64,000 bases of DNA from Bradyrhizobium rifense (GTDB lineage: Bacteria; Pseudomonadota; Alphaproteobacteria; Rhizobiales; Xanthobacteraceae): positions 1-64,000 of the forward strand of contig NZ_VSSS01000078.1 in the NCBI RefSeq assembly GCF_008123425.1. Direction: 5' to 3'. Under the pieces are notes generated by a model. That model saw nothing but the letters and a program-made list of their open reading frames with translations, ran no database searches and was not told the DNA's origin. The position numbers were made by a program, and so were the translations under genes. The first letter of the stretch is position 1, and every line of letters begins with the position of its first letter. Below, piece after piece: positions 17,564 to 26,935 of this stretch.

Positions 17564-17849
17564 GGCACCCCGACCAATGAGGATAGCTGCAGGGAATAAC
17601 GCTCATTCAAGATGAGAGACTAACCAGATCGGTACGAGAGAGAAAGTAGAGTCCACGTCGGCGGGTTGGACACGCCGCACTGCGGGAGACCGGACGCATC
17701 GTTCACGTCGTTCGAGCCGACATGTTAGCGGCGAATACCGGACCCGAAATCAGTATTTATCCTTAAAGAATCGGCTGTTGTTCCCGAGGGGTCTCCGCTG
17801 GCCTTGGTGGTAGGGTTCGCAACGCCATCGCGTCAAATGGGATGGATTG

Positions 17850-19172
17850 ATGCAGCTTCTCTATGGTCAGCGCGGCGCCGTCTGGCTCGTTGTCTACCTG
17901 CTGTTCATTCTCGCTCCCCTGTTCGCGCTTCTGGTGGGCTCCCACCCCCCGTTGCGCGATTTTTGGACGGAGCTCTCGATCGCTTTCGGCTATTCCGGCC
18001 TCGCGATGATGGGTCTCCAGTTCGGCCTCACAGCGCGCTTCCGCTATGTTACCGAGCCCTGGGGCGAAGACGTTATCTATCATTTTCATCGTCAGATATC
18101 ACTCATGGCGGCGGGGCTGGTCGTTGCGCATCCGATCATTCTCGTCGCGGTTCAGCCGCAGTTGCTTGCGCCGTCCAATATGCTCGAAGCGCCGCTGACC
18201 GCTCACTTCGCTCTCGTATCGATTGCCTCGGTGATCGCGCTGGTGGTGACGGCCCTTTGGCGCGTGGCGTTAAAGATGTCCTACGAGAATTGGCATCTGA
18301 TCCATGTGGTGCTGGCGGTTGTCGCTATTATTGCGGGGATCGTGCACATGGTTGGGTCGGGCTTCTACCTGGCTGATCCCTGGAAACGGTTGTTGTGGAT
18401 CGGCCTGACGGTCTTCTGGATCGGATTGCTAATCTATGTGCGCATTATCAAGCCGCTCTTCATGCTGCGTCGGCCCTACCGTGTTGCGGAAGTACGCAAG
18501 GAACGCGGTGACACCTTTACATTGGTGATGCAGCCAGACAGGCACCCTGGCTTTCGGTTCAGCCCGGGTCAATTCGGGTGGTTGACGGTGTGGGACAGCC
18601 CGTTCGCAATCACGGCGCACCCGTTTTCATTCTCCTCAAGCGCGGAGGCGACGGATGGATTCGTCGAGATGACGATCAGAAACCTGGGCGATTTTACCAG
18701 CAAGATAAACACGGTCCCGGCCGGTAAACGCGTGTATCTCGACGGCCCCTACGGTGCATTCACCATCGGCAACCCTGCGGACATGCACGTGCTTGTCGCC
18801 GGCGGGATCGGCGTAACACCAATGATGAGCATGATACGCACGCTTGCCGACCGAGCGGACCAGCGCCCCGTCGTTCTACTGTACGGTGTTCAGGACTGGG
18901 AATCGATTACCTTCCGAGAGGAACTCGAAGAGCTGAAGGCGCGACTCAGCCTGACCGTCGTCTATGTGCTCTCAAGACCGCCAGATGGCTGGACCGGAGA
19001 AACCGGCTTTATCAGTTCGGAGATATTCAAGCGTCATCTGATGCCGCCATATGCAGATCATGAATATTTCATCTGCGGGCCCAACGTCATGATGGATGCG
19101 ATCGAAAAAGCCCTGGGCGAAATGAACGTGCCTATGTCTAAGTATCATTCCGAACGCTACAGCTTTGTGTAG
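17850..19172 (+). CDS. Ferric-reductase-like flavocytochrome (NOX/FRE family)
   Basis: A 440-residue protein. The N-terminal 220 residues form a six-helix haem domain with paired His (YHFHRQISLMAAGLVVAHP and NWHLIHVVLAVVAIIAGIVH). Then come a ferredoxin-reductase-type FAD domain (HPFSFSSSAE) and an NAD(P) domain (AGGIGVTPMMSMI, CGPNVMMDAIEKAL). Such proteins carry electrons from NAD(P)H across the membrane through two b haems, to ferric iron, oxygen or a periplasmic partner. The ATG at 17850 is preferred to the TTG before it. The neighbouring oxidase genes hint at a redox or metal role. The substrate cannot be told from sequence. Confidence 0.88.
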   Translation: MQLLYGQRGAVWLVVYLLFILAPLFALLVGSHPPLRDFWTELSIAFGYSGLAMMGLQFGLTARFRYVTEPWGEDVIYHFHRQISLMAAGLVVAHPIILVAVQPQLLAPSNMLEAPLTAHFALVSIASVIALVVTALWRVALKMSYENWHLIHVVLAVVAIIAGIVHMVGSGFYLADPWKRLLWIGLTVFWIGLLIYVRIIKPLFMLRRPYRVAEVRKERGDTFTLVMQPDRHPGFRFSPGQFGWLTVWDSPFAITAHPFSFSSSAEATDGFVEMTIRNLGDFTSKINTVPAGKRVYLDGPYGAFTIGNPADMHVLVAGGIGVTPMMSMIRTLADRADQRPVVLLYGVQDWESITFREELEELKARLSLTVVYVLSRPPDGWTGETGFISSEIFKRHLMPPYADHEYFICGPNVMMDAIEKALGEMNVPMSKYHSERYSFV

Positions 19173-19181
19173 GACATTCCG

Positions 19182-19277
19182 ATGCGCCGCTTGTTTGCAG
19201 ACCGGCTGGTCCTGGTAACGGGCTTGGTCGTGATCCTGATGTCGGTTTTGTTCGCAGTCTTGCGCGTGGCTGGGTAG
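19182..19277 (+). CDS. 31-residue single-pass membrane peptide
   Basis: Ten bases after the flavocytochrome stop, the DNA encodes MRRLFADRLVLVTGLVVILM followed by SVLFAVLRVAG and TAG, a basic head and one membrane helix. An AGGA sequence lies six bases before the ATG and inside the previous stop region, consistent with coupling. It could be a small accessory subunit of the flavocytochrome. It has no recognised family. Confidence 0.5.
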   Translation: MRRLFADRLVLVTGLVVILMSVLFAVLRVAG

Positions 19278-19348
19278 GCAAAAAGCGCGACCGGGTTTGC
19301 AACCCCCTCGCGGTGGCGTGTGGCTTGTTCCGTTTTGAAAGCAGGATC

Positions 19349-20803
19349 ATGAGTGCTCACGCGATCGGACTTCTGGGCATTTCGGCCGCTCTCGGCTTAC
19401 TCATCATGCTCGCCTTTCGGGGCTTCACGCTGCTCTTGGCAGCGCCTGCAGCGGCGATGCTGGCGGCTGCCTTTTCGGGAGAGCCGCTGCTCGCCAAATG
19501 GACGTTGACTTTCATGCAAGGCACAGCGGGTTTTATCGGGAATTTTTTTCCGCTGTTCCTGCTGGGCGGCGTGTTTGGCAAACTGATGGACGATAGCGGC
19601 GCGGCTCTTTCCATCGCTCGGGCCATCATCGGTTGGCTGGGCGAAAGGCGTGCGATCATGGCAGTCGTGTTGGCCTGTGCAGTGCTCACCTACGGCGGCG
19701 TCAGCCTGTTCGTCGTAGCCTTCGCGGTATTTCCGGTAGCGAATGCGCTGTTCCAGCAGGCGAAGGTGCCGCATCGATTGATTCCGCCCGCTATCGCTCT
19801 TGGAGCCTTTACCTTCACCATGACGGCTTTGCCCGGTACCCCGGCCATCCAGAACGCTATTCCCATGGCGTATTTCGGCACAACGCTCTTTGCGGCGCCT
19901 GGTCTCGGCATCATGGCCTCCGTGATCATCGTGGGCTTCGGACTTTGGTGGTTGCGCGTGATGGAGCGACGCGCGCTAAACGCAGAGGGCTATCACGCCG
20001 AAGCTCACATAACTCCGGACAAAAACTTCGTGCGCGAGCGAGCCGCAAACGCCGACAATTTTGACCATGGCGAATTAACTCGCGGCCATCGAAGTGAGCT
20101 GTTGCCCCCTGTTGCGCTCGCGGCGACGCCAATCATCATCGTGCTGGCGGTCAACCTTGTTATGAGCATGGTGGTGCTACCGCGAATAGATACCGGCTTT
20201 CTCGCCGAGCCGCGGTTCGGCGAAACCTCACTTTCGGCGGTGAGCGGGGTGTGGTCCGTCGTGACGGCGCTCGCCTTCGCCTCGCTCACTCTTGTGCTGA
20301 TCTTGCGGAAATTTCTGCTGGAGTTAAGGGCAAGTCTCGACGCCGGCGCCAATGCTTCCGCGCTGCCGGCGCTCAACACGGCCAGCCTAGTGGGCTTCGG
20401 TGCCGTGGTTGCGGCGTTGCCAGCTTTTACCGTAATCCGAGACGGATTTCTCGCGGTGCCCGGTGGCCCGCTCGTATCGATTGCAGTCGCTGCGAACGTG
20501 ATGGGCGGTATCACCGGCTCGGCCTCGGGCGGATTGATCATTACGCTGAACTCGCTGGGTGAAACCTACGCCCATCTCGCCGCTGCTACGGGCATTGCCC
20601 CTGAGCTAATGCACCGCGTCGCCGCCATCAGCTCAGGTGCTCTTGCCATGCTGCCGCATAATGGCGCGGTGGTCACTCTGCTCGCGATCTGCGGCGCGAC
20701 ACAACGCGGAAGCTACCGCGAGATAATGGTGGTGGGATTGGTGGGCCCGTTGATTGCGCTGACGGCTGTCATTGCGCTCGGTAAGCTATTTGGGGCTTTT
20801 TGA
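19349..20803 (+). CDS. GntP-family permease
   Basis: A 484-residue transporter with about twelve helices. GntP-like features are the NFFPLFLLGGVFGKLMDDSG segment near residue 60, the TALPGTPAIQNAIPM segment near residue 160, and SASGGLIITLNSLGETY and MLPHNGAVVTLLA near the end. The family imports gluconate and other organic acids with protons. The ATG at 19349 has AGGA upstream; a longer frame to 19313 is less likely. The next gene, an M14 deacylase, could supply or use the same kind of small acid, but that is speculation. Confidence 0.87.
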   Translation: MSAHAIGLLGISAALGLLIMLAFRGFTLLLAAPAAAMLAAAFSGEPLLAKWTLTFMQGTAGFIGNFFPLFLLGGVFGKLMDDSGAALSIARAIIGWLGERRAIMAVVLACAVLTYGGVSLFVVAFAVFPVANALFQQAKVPHRLIPPAIALGAFTFTMTALPGTPAIQNAIPMAYFGTTLFAAPGLGIMASVIIVGFGLWWLRVMERRALNAEGYHAEAHITPDKNFVRERAANADNFDHGELTRGHRSELLPPVALAATPIIIVLAVNLVMSMVVLPRIDTGFLAEPRFGETSLSAVSGVWSVVTALAFASLTLVLILRKFLLELRASLDAGANASALPALNTASLVGFGAVVAALPAFTVIRDGFLAVPGGPLVSIAVAANVMGGITGSASGGLIITLNSLGETYAHLAAATGIAPELMHRVAAISSGALAMLPHNGAVVTLLAICGATQRGSYREIMVVGLVGPLIALTAVIALGKLFGAF

Positions 20804-21020
20804 CGATCCGTTTGGACGTCTCAAGCACGCCTAAGTAAACGTATGAGGAAAGACCCAGGTGGGGGACATTCACTGCATGCAAGCGGCAGTAGGGCTGCGT
20901 CAGGCTCTCGCGCGCACTTCGGCCACCCCGCCGACTAGGGGCAGCCGCACTGGTGGTCCTCTGCCGAGCGACTGCGAGGTATTGTCGAGTGTAGCGTCTG
21001 CCAAAGAGAGGACATCCATC

Positions 21021-22223
21021 GTGTCAGATAATTCTAAAGGAGACCCCGATCGCCGCGACTTCTTGATCGGATCGATTGCCGCAGCGGGCGCGTCGGCCGC
21101 CCTCGCCATCAATGTTGACGCTGCCAGCGCACAAGGGACGCCGGCATCTTCGGCCCGCGCGGCGCCAGCTGCGCGGGAGGCAACGATGTATGCTGGGGAT
21201 GTGATCCAGGGAAAGAAGGTCATCCGCGCGCTTGACGTGAACGATCTTGAGCCCGGGCGGAAGCATCTCCTCTATTTTGAAGGCGTCCAGATGCCGACTG
21301 GGCAACACTGGTACGTGTCTGTGACGGTCGCCAAGGGGGCAAAGCCGGGCAAGCGAGGTGTCCTCGTCAGTGGTGTGCATGGCGACGAGATGAGTTCTGT
21401 GCATACGGTTCAAACTGTCATGAACCAGCTCAATCCGGCGGAGATGTCGGGCACGGTGACGGCTGTGACCGACGTGTCCCGCCCCGCGATGGAAGGCATG
21501 CAGCGCAGATGGCCCAACTCGGGAAGAGGCGCCGACCTGGTGGACATGAATCGGGAATGGCCCGGAAATGAGAACGGTGCCACCGCGGCCAGCCGACATG
21601 CCTGGCTCCTGTTCAATCGGCTCCTTCAGCCGAACGCCGACTTCGCGATCGACTTCCATACGGGGACAACCGGGTTCGACGTCACCGCATTCAATCTTGG
21701 CGGCATGGATGTGCCGGAAGTCAAGGCGATGCTGGATCTATACCCTGTAGGCCAAATCTTCGACAATCACGTGTATCCCGGTGTTCTACATAATGCCTTT
21801 CTCGACGTCGGCATCCCGGCCTTCACCCCGGAGATTGGCGCTGCTCGCGTCCTGAATCTCGAGATGATCAAGCTGTTCGTGGAAGGCACGATGAATGTTC
21901 TCAAGCATCACGGCATCGTTGTCGGGCCGATGGGGCGCACAGGCAGTGACGTGCGTGTTTTTGTCGGTGACAGTGCGTTCCCGATCATAGCCGTCCAAGG
22001 CGGACTCGTCGAGCATCTGGTCAAGCTCAACGACAAAGTGGAGTCCGGGCAGAAGGTCGCCATTCAGCGCAACAGCTTCGGCGAAGTAGTTGCGGAATAC
22101 ACCAGCAGTGTGGCTGGAGAAGTGACGGGTCAGCGCAGCGAAGCAATGGCTGAGCCTGGGAATCCGCTGACATTTATCCTTTTCAATAAGAGCCCCCCGG
22201 GTTCGGAGTCTTATCCTGAGTAG
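21021..22223 (+). CDS. Tat-exported succinylglutamate desuccinylase/aspartoacylase-family protein
   Basis: A 400-residue M14-like zinc hydrolase. The GTG at 21021 has AGAGAGGA upstream and opens a twin-arginine signal peptide (DRRDFLIGSIAAAGASAALA, cleavage near ASA-QG). The zinc site shows as GVHGDEMSS (His and Glu) and FDFHTGTTG-like IDFHTGTTG (second His). The C-terminal region resembles the beta barrel of aspartoacylases. Members remove acyl groups from small amino acid derivatives; export to the periplasm sets this one apart from the arginine-degradation enzymes. The open frame continues upstream to 20859, but that part has no coding character. Confidence 0.85.
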   Translation: MSDNSKGDPDRRDFLIGSIAAAGASAALAINVDAASAQGTPASSARAAPAAREATMYAGDVIQGKKVIRALDVNDLEPGRKHLLYFEGVQMPTGQHWYVSVTVAKGAKPGKRGVLVSGVHGDEMSSVHTVQTVMNQLNPAEMSGTVTAVTDVSRPAMEGMQRRWPNSGRGADLVDMNREWPGNENGATAASRHAWLLFNRLLQPNADFAIDFHTGTTGFDVTAFNLGGMDVPEVKAMLDLYPVGQIFDNHVYPGVLHNAFLDVGIPAFTPEIGAARVLNLEMIKLFVEGTMNVLKHHGIVVGPMGRTGSDVRVFVGDSAFPIIAVQGGLVEHLVKLNDKVESGQKVAIQRNSFGEVVAEYTSSVAGEVTGQRSEAMAEPGNPLTFILFNKSPPGSESYPE

Positions 22224-22457
22224 CCAGTCACCGCGATCTCCACCAAAAGCGCCACCCCCTGGATCCGATTTCGTAGGGACGCTCCGAGAGGGTGGGTAGC
22301 TGTGCTCTGCAGTTCCACGAACTTAGGTCCGCCGGGCTGGTACCGAATCCGTGCTGTTGCGGGCGAATGCCTTCGGCAGCAACCGCGGCGCACCTTGGTT
22401 CGGAGCTCCGTCCGCGTGCCGAGCGGCGCCGCGTGACGGCAGCCTGGTTGAGCTGCA

Positions 22458-23084
22458 TCAGCCGTTGAATTCGTCGGCGTCGCCGCGCGGCCGTGTGGGA
22501 CCACGTTGCACGACCTGGGGCGTACGCATCTCGCTGCGCTCGCGTGGCGGACGTTCGGATGGCTCCCGACCCAGCTTGGCCCGCAGCTCCGTCAGGTCGG
22601 TGAAGACGTCCGCCTGGCGGCGGAGCTCGTCGGCGACCATGGGCGGCTGGCTGGCGATGCTGGAGACGACGGTGACGCGGACGCTACGGCGCTGCACGGC
22701 TTCGACCAGGGGGCGGAAATCGCCGTCGCCGGAGAACAGGACCATCTCGTCGATCCGAGCGGCGAGCTCCATGACGTCGACCGCGAGCTCGATGTGCATG
22801 TCGCCCTTGACTTTGCGGCGTCCGGAGGCGTCGACGTATTCCTTGGTCGCCTTGGTGACGACGGTGTAGCCGTTGTAGTCCAGCCAATCGACCAGCGGCC
22901 GGATCGAGGAGTATTCCTGATCCTCGATGATGGGGGTGTAGTAGTAGGCCCGGAGCAGCGTGCCGCGGCCCTCGAATTCGCACAGGAGGCGCTTGTAGTC
23001 GATGTCGAGCCCGAGCGACCTGGCGGTGGCGTAGAGATTAGGGCCATCGATGAAGAGAGCGATCCTGGTGGAGGTGGACGACAT
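22458..23084 (-). CDS. NYN-domain (LabA/DUF88) protein
   Basis: A 208-residue protein with a PIN-like NYN domain. The first acidic site is FIDGPNLYATA, followed by YYYTPIIEDQ, VVTKATKEY, KGDMHIELAVDVMELA, and the last acidic site VLFSGDGDFRPLV. The acidic residues would bind metal for RNA cleavage. The tail after about residue 165 is Arg/Pro-rich and disordered. The Met at 23084 begins the conserved part; an ATG at 23114 would add ten residues. The protein is cytoplasmic. The cellular target is unknown. Confidence 0.85.
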   Translation of the reverse strand: MSSTSTRIALFIDGPNLYATARSLGLDIDYKRLLCEFEGRGTLLRAYYYTPIIEDQEYSSIRPLVDWLDYNGYTVVTKATKEYVDASGRRKVKGDMHIELAVDVMELAARIDEMVLFSGDGDFRPLVEAVQRRSVRVTVVSSIASQPPMVADELRRQADVFTDLTELRAKLGREPSERPPRERSEMRTPQVVQRGPTRPRGDADEFNG

Positions 23085-23311
23085 TCGGACGCGGCTCGAA
23101 TTGGTGCGGGGCATGCGCCGTCCGCACGGCTCTGGACTAACGAAGCAATGAAGTTGAGGCTGGGGCGGCCGTTAGCGGTTGCCGCTCACTCGCATTCTTT
23201 CAGAATCCGAGCTCCGACGAGAAGAAAGTAGTCCCGTCCGTTTGCAGTTTCAAAACTTATTTCATTAAGAGTTGTTGAACCTGCCTGGAGAAGGGGAGAC
23301 AGACGATAGCG

Positions 23312-23545
23312 ATGCCGGACCGACTTCCGCTTTTCGATATCCGCCTCAGACAACGCCGCCGGGTGTGCAGGTGGGACCTGTGCACGACCGACGGCCTTGT
23401 CGTCATGCAGGGATCCGAAGGGAGCCGGACCGCCGCGAATTACCAGGCCAATCGCGCGCTTCTTCTGATGCTGTTGGCATCGGCGTCTCGGCAGGCTCGC
23501 CCGGTTGGGAGCCCTTCGCGGCGAAGCCGTTCATCCGCGAGGTGA
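23312..23545 (+). CDS. Small Arg-rich hypothetical protein
   Basis: A 77-residue frame, MPDRLPLFDIRLRQRRRVCR then WDLCTTDGLVVMQGSEGSRT and ANYQANRALLLMLLA. The core (R-W-x-L-C-T-T-D-G-x-V-V-M-x-G-x-E-x-S-R, then R-A-L-x-L-M-L) resembles small Bradyrhizobium proteins I recall. GGGGAGA stands upstream of the ATG. The last twenty residues look random and may have been altered by the rearrangement downstream. Confidence 0.45.
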   Translation: MPDRLPLFDIRLRQRRRVCRWDLCTTDGLVVMQGSEGSRTAANYQANRALLLMLLASASRQARPVGSPSRRSRSSAR

Positions 23546-23794
23546 GGGGAGGCAGCGCCTCCCCCGGTCAACACGATGGTCGGTAAGTTCGCGCTCCACT
23601 CGTCGCCGTTGAAGAAGGTCTGCCGGGCCGACTGAAGAACTAGCTGGTCGGGGGCGGCCGGTCTCGGCCAGCTGAACGCTTCTCCGTCTCCCACCTTGTG
23701 CCTGACGGCCGGAACGATCGGAGCTGGGCGCTTGGTCGGATGAGAGTTGCTGCGAGATGCACCTGTGCAACTCCCAAGATGCTGCAGAATAGGT

Positions 23795-23872
23795 GATGGT
23801 CCCCTCGTCGAGGACGAAGAACCCTTGCGGGAGATGCTGGAAGAAACCCTGAGCGAGGCGGGCTTCGATAAC
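23795..23872 (+). pseudogene. Scrap of a response-regulator receiver domain
   Basis: One frame reads VEDEEPLREMLEETLSEAGF, the first strand and helix of a CheY-like receiver domain with its acidic pair. It stops resembling the family where the ISL3 scrap begins on the other strand, so an insertion probably cut the gene. Confidence 0.45.
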
Positions 23873-23884
23873 CCTGAGCGGGTC

Positions 23885-24085
23885 AGCTGGCGGACGGCTA
23901 CGGCGGCGAACCACACGAAGGAGCGTATCCTTGCTTACCGGCAGCATCAGCCGTTTTGCGAAGCCTGCCGCCGGTCGTCCGCCAAGCGCCAGACCGAGGT
24001 GATGGACAATGGAGTCCAGCCTCGCCGTGCGTCGCGCTGATGGAGCCAGCACCCCTTCGAAGCGCTCTCGCTATGCGTCTTCGGC
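23885..24085 (-). pseudogene. Fragment of an ISL3-family transposase
   Basis: The minus strand reads RERFEGVLAPSARRTARLDS, IVHHLGLALGGRPAAGFAKR and LMLPVSKDTLLRVVRRR. This order (R-R-T-x-R-L, L-G-L-A-L-G-G-x-A, M-x-V-S-x-D-T-L-L-R) is typical of the start of the ISL3 transposase core. Both ends are cut: a TAG stands just upstream and the DDE part is absent. Confidence 0.65.
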
Positions 24086-24252
24086 ACGATCGCATATGTT
24101 CCCAGAAAGGCACGAGGCAGAACATCTTCGAATTTCTGGTGAACTGAGGAGAACTTAACCGCCGTCACTTGTCAGTTCATATCTACTCATCCGTTAGACG
24201 ACCTGAAAGCACGTATCGTTCAGCGAAACTGAGGTTATCGCCATATCGAGCG

Positions 24253-24277
24253 TGTCAACCTGTCAACCCTGTCAACC
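24253..24277. repeat. Three tandem TGTCAACC units
   Basis: TGTCAACC occurs at 24253-24260, 24261-24268 and 24270-24277, the last after one extra C. No function is evident; it may be a remnant of an element end or an iteron-like site. Confidence 0.6.
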
Positions 24278-24472
24278 CAGCATTTGACGTGTGCTTCTGG
24301 AGCGATTTCGGGCCGCGCTGGGCGTACGGGGAGGGCGCGGGGAGGGACCACTTGCGAACGATACCCGGTCTGCTGCGGAAGGCAGACCTTGTTGGCGAGT
24401 TCCTCGGCGGTGGTTAAGGCCCACTTCCGGACTCATGCCGCGCGTGCCTTGCTTCGGAGGCGTGAGCGTGCA

Positions 24473-25183
24473 TCAGAGCGGTCCGTTGACCGGCAGCAAC
24501 GCGCCGGTGACGGCGCTGGCGGCGTCGCTCACCAGGAAGAGGATGACATCGGCGAGTTCCGTCGGCGCGACCCATTTGGCAGGATCGGCCTTCGGCATGC
24601 TGGCGCGGTTTGCTGCGGTATCGATGACCGAGGGCAGCACCGCGTTCACGGTGATCCTGCCTTTCAACTCGGCAGCTAGGGACTCCGTCGGCTTGTGCAC
24701 GCCCGCCTTCGACGCCCCATAAGGACCCATGCCGGAGCCGGCCTGCAGAGCGCCCATCGCGCCGATATTGACGATGCGCGCCGCCGGCGAGTTGAGAAGA
24801 TGCGGGATCGCCGCGCGCGACGCGTTCAGCGCAGTCTCGACATTGAGAGCATACATGAGCTGCCAGGTCTTGGAATCGCCATCGGCAATAGTCTCGAAGG
24901 TAAAACCGCCGGCAATATTGATCAGCGCGTCGATCGCGCCGAAATGAGCGGCGGCGGCATCGACCGCCTTTTTCGCCTGTGCTGCGTCAGTCAAGTCGAT
25001 GCGGCCGAACGCGACCTGCTTGGCGGTTGCCGCGAGCTGTGACGCAGCATGATCGATGCCTGCCACTCTCGCGCCGCGCGAAAGGGCTTCCTCGGCGACC
25101 ACCTTCCCAAGCGCGCCCAGCGCGCCTGTGATGACAACGACTTTACCCTGTCCGCTTGCCCCAGATATGCTCACGTCACGCAT
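24473..25183 (-). CDS. Short-chain dehydrogenase/reductase
   Basis: A 236-residue SDR enzyme with the nucleotide-binding TGALGALGK, the acidic D of GIDHAAS (suggesting NAD preference), NIAGGFTF, a Ser in NIGAMGALQAG near the active site, and YGASKAGV with the catalytic Tyr and Lys. The C-terminal VTGALLPVNGPL is typical. The ATG at 25183 shares its A with the TGA of the aldehyde dehydrogenase gene (TGATG) and has GGAAG upstream, so both are translated from one message. With an aldehyde dehydrogenase partner it probably oxidises an alcohol or reduces a ketone in aromatic or lipid breakdown; the substrate is unknown. Confidence 0.88.
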   Translation of the reverse strand: MRDVSISGASGQGKVVVITGALGALGKVVAEEALSRGARVAGIDHAASQLAATAKQVAFGRIDLTDAAQAKKAVDAAAAHFGAIDALINIAGGFTFETIADGDSKTWQLMYALNVETALNASRAAIPHLLNSPAARIVNIGAMGALQAGSGMGPYGASKAGVHKPTESLAAELKGRITVNAVLPSVIDTAANRASMPKADPAKWVAPTELADVILFLVSDAASAVTGALLPVNGPL

Positions 25184-26628
25184 CACGTCTTCCATTTGAT
25201 CATCGTCTGCAGGACGCTCATTGCGCGGCCCGCGTAGGGCGGCTGAAAGAGCATTTGGATCGGGGAGAGAGGGCCCTGGTAGAAGACCGGGCGCAATTTT
25301 GAAAAGGTGTTGAACCCCTCGCGCGCGTGGTAGTGGCCCATGCCGCTCGCCCCGACCCCACCGAATGGCAGGTCGTGCTGGCCGACGTGCAGGAGAGCTT
25401 CATTGACCGACACGCCACCCGACATGACCCGCGAGATGTAGAAGTCGCGCAGCTCGGCATTGTGAGTGAATGGATAGATTGCCAACGGGCGGTCGTGACT
25501 ATTGATATAGTCGGCGACATCCTGCCGATCTGTATACGTCTTGATCGGCAAGATCGGGCCAAAGATCTCGCGCTGCATGACAATCATGTCTTCCGTCGGA
25601 TTTAGCACGAGATGCGGTGCAAATTTGCGGCGCTTCGCGTCCGGAATCTGCTGTTCCGCAAGATTGACCAGGACCGCGCCCTTTGTACGGGCATCCTCCA
25701 GCGTCGCCTGCAGCCGCGTGAAAGACCGTTCATCGATGATCGACGTGTAGTCCTGGCCGTTGATGTCCGGGAAGCGGTCGGCAAACAGTCGCCGGCAATG
25801 GCGGACGAACTCGTCCTCACTCCCTTTGGGCAGAAACATGTAGTCGACATTCGTACAGATCTGACCGGCATTGAACATCTTCACCCAGAGAATGCGCTCC
25901 GCCGCTGTTTTGACCGGGAAGTCAGGCCCAACAATCGCAGGTGCCTTGCCGCCCAGTTCAAGCGTGACAGGGGTGAGGTTGCGGGCCGCGTTGGCCATGA
26001 CCGAGCGACCGGTAGCACCGGATCCCGTGAACAGCAGATGGTCGAAGGGCAATGACGAGAATCCCGGTCCTCGTCCGCCGCCATCCTCGAAGAAGGCAAG
26101 CTTGTCGACCGAAAAATACTTCGGGGAAACGCGCATGAGAACCTTTGCGAGCGCTTTTGAATTCTCCGACATCTTGACCATCGCTCGATTGCCGGCCGCC
26201 AGAATCGCTGCGAGCGGGCAGAAGCTGAGGTTCAGCGGGAAATTCCAGGGGACGATGACCCCGACAACGCCGAGCGGCTGCGGGATGACACGATTCCGCG
26301 CGAGCGGATAGGTCATGAAGTCGACGTGTCTGCGCTGCGGCTTCATCCACGATTTCAAACGTTTGACCGCATCGGCGATGGTCTCCAGGACCACGAAATA
26401 TTCCGCAAACAGGGTCTCGAATTCGGACCGGTTGCCGTAGTCAGCGTTGATCGCTGCCACCAACTCGTCCTTGTTATCCTTCAGCAGACGCGCCAGCGAC
26501 TTCAAGTCAGCAATCCGCTGGGCATAGGATGGCTCAGGCGCCCCCAAATACGCGGCGCGCTGCCTCTCGAAGCAGGCCTGGAATTCGGTGGGAATGTCGA
26601 TCGAACGGGAAATAACCGGCGCGTTCAT
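25183..26628 (-). CDS. calB: Coniferyl aldehyde dehydrogenase-type enzyme
   Basis: A 481-residue aldehyde dehydrogenase. Visible motifs are GVVGVIVPWNFPLNLSFCPL, the glycine motif FTGSGATGRSVM, the catalytic Glu in LELGGKAPAIV and the catalytic Cys in FNAGQICTNVDY. The short C-terminus with a hydrophobic tail matches the class containing CalB, which turns coniferyl aldehyde into ferulate using NAD. Substrate assignment from sequence alone is tentative, since the same subfamily includes fatty aldehyde enzymes. It is the first gene of a two-gene operon with the SDR. Confidence 0.82.
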   Translation of the reverse strand: MNAPVISRSIDIPTEFQACFERQRAAYLGAPEPSYAQRIADLKSLARLLKDNKDELVAAINADYGNRSEFETLFAEYFVVLETIADAVKRLKSWMKPQRRHVDFMTYPLARNRVIPQPLGVVGVIVPWNFPLNLSFCPLAAILAAGNRAMVKMSENSKALAKVLMRVSPKYFSVDKLAFFEDGGGRGPGFSSLPFDHLLFTGSGATGRSVMANAARNLTPVTLELGGKAPAIVGPDFPVKTAAERILWVKMFNAGQICTNVDYMFLPKGSEDEFVRHCRRLFADRFPDINGQDYTSIIDERSFTRLQATLEDARTKGAVLVNLAEQQIPDAKRRKFAPHLVLNPTEDMIVMQREIFGPILPIKTYTDRQDVADYINSHDRPLAIYPFTHNAELRDFYISRVMSGGVSVNEALLHVGQHDLPFGGVGASGMGHYHAREGFNTFSKLRPVFYQGPLSPIQMLFQPPYAGRAMSVLQTMIKWKT

Positions 26629-26716
26629 GATGTTCCCTTTCTCTTGGTTTCTTCCTCTTGGGTTCTTCGCGCGTCCTCCAAGCGAAATAAAGGGCGCGTG
26701 CGTGACCGTGACTGGA

Positions 26717-26926
26717 TCAACTCCAACTCAGTGCATGCTTGCATTCGCATGAACGGAGCCAGGCCCCTTCATCCATGATCCGCTTGATGGCGTGAGCGCA
26801 GCGGCCGCATTGGGCGCTGCATCCGAGGCAGGAATACACCTCGCTCATGCGGGGCCGTCGTGCCTCCTTTACGACCACCGAGCGCACCTGATGGTCGCTG
26901 AACACATTGCAAGAACAGACGATCAT
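26717..26926 (-). CDS. Bacterioferritin-associated ferredoxin-like [2Fe-2S] protein
   Basis: A 69-residue protein with the Cys pattern of Bfd: MIVCSCNVF (C-x-C) at the N-terminus and CSAQCGRCAHAIKRIM in the second half. Bfd carries a [2Fe-2S] cluster and reduces ferric iron in bacterioferritin to release it. GGAGAAGACG precedes the ATG. The tail after residue 52 (RSCECKHALSWS) holds two extra Cys that are unusual for Bfd. No bacterioferritin gene is visible in the window. Confidence 0.8.
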   Translation of the reverse strand: MIVCSCNVFSDHQVRSVVVKEARRPRMSEVYSCLGCSAQCGRCAHAIKRIMDEGAWLRSCECKHALSWS

Positions 26927-26935
26927 CGTCTTCTC

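Larger units (their letters stand above)
23546..24472. other. Rearranged region with transposon and regulator scraps
   Basis: About 0.9 kb without an intact gene. It holds a response-regulator scrap, an ISL3 transposase scrap and a small tandem repeat, listed separately. The stretches 23546-23790 and 24090-24250 show nothing recognised. Confidence 0.5.
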
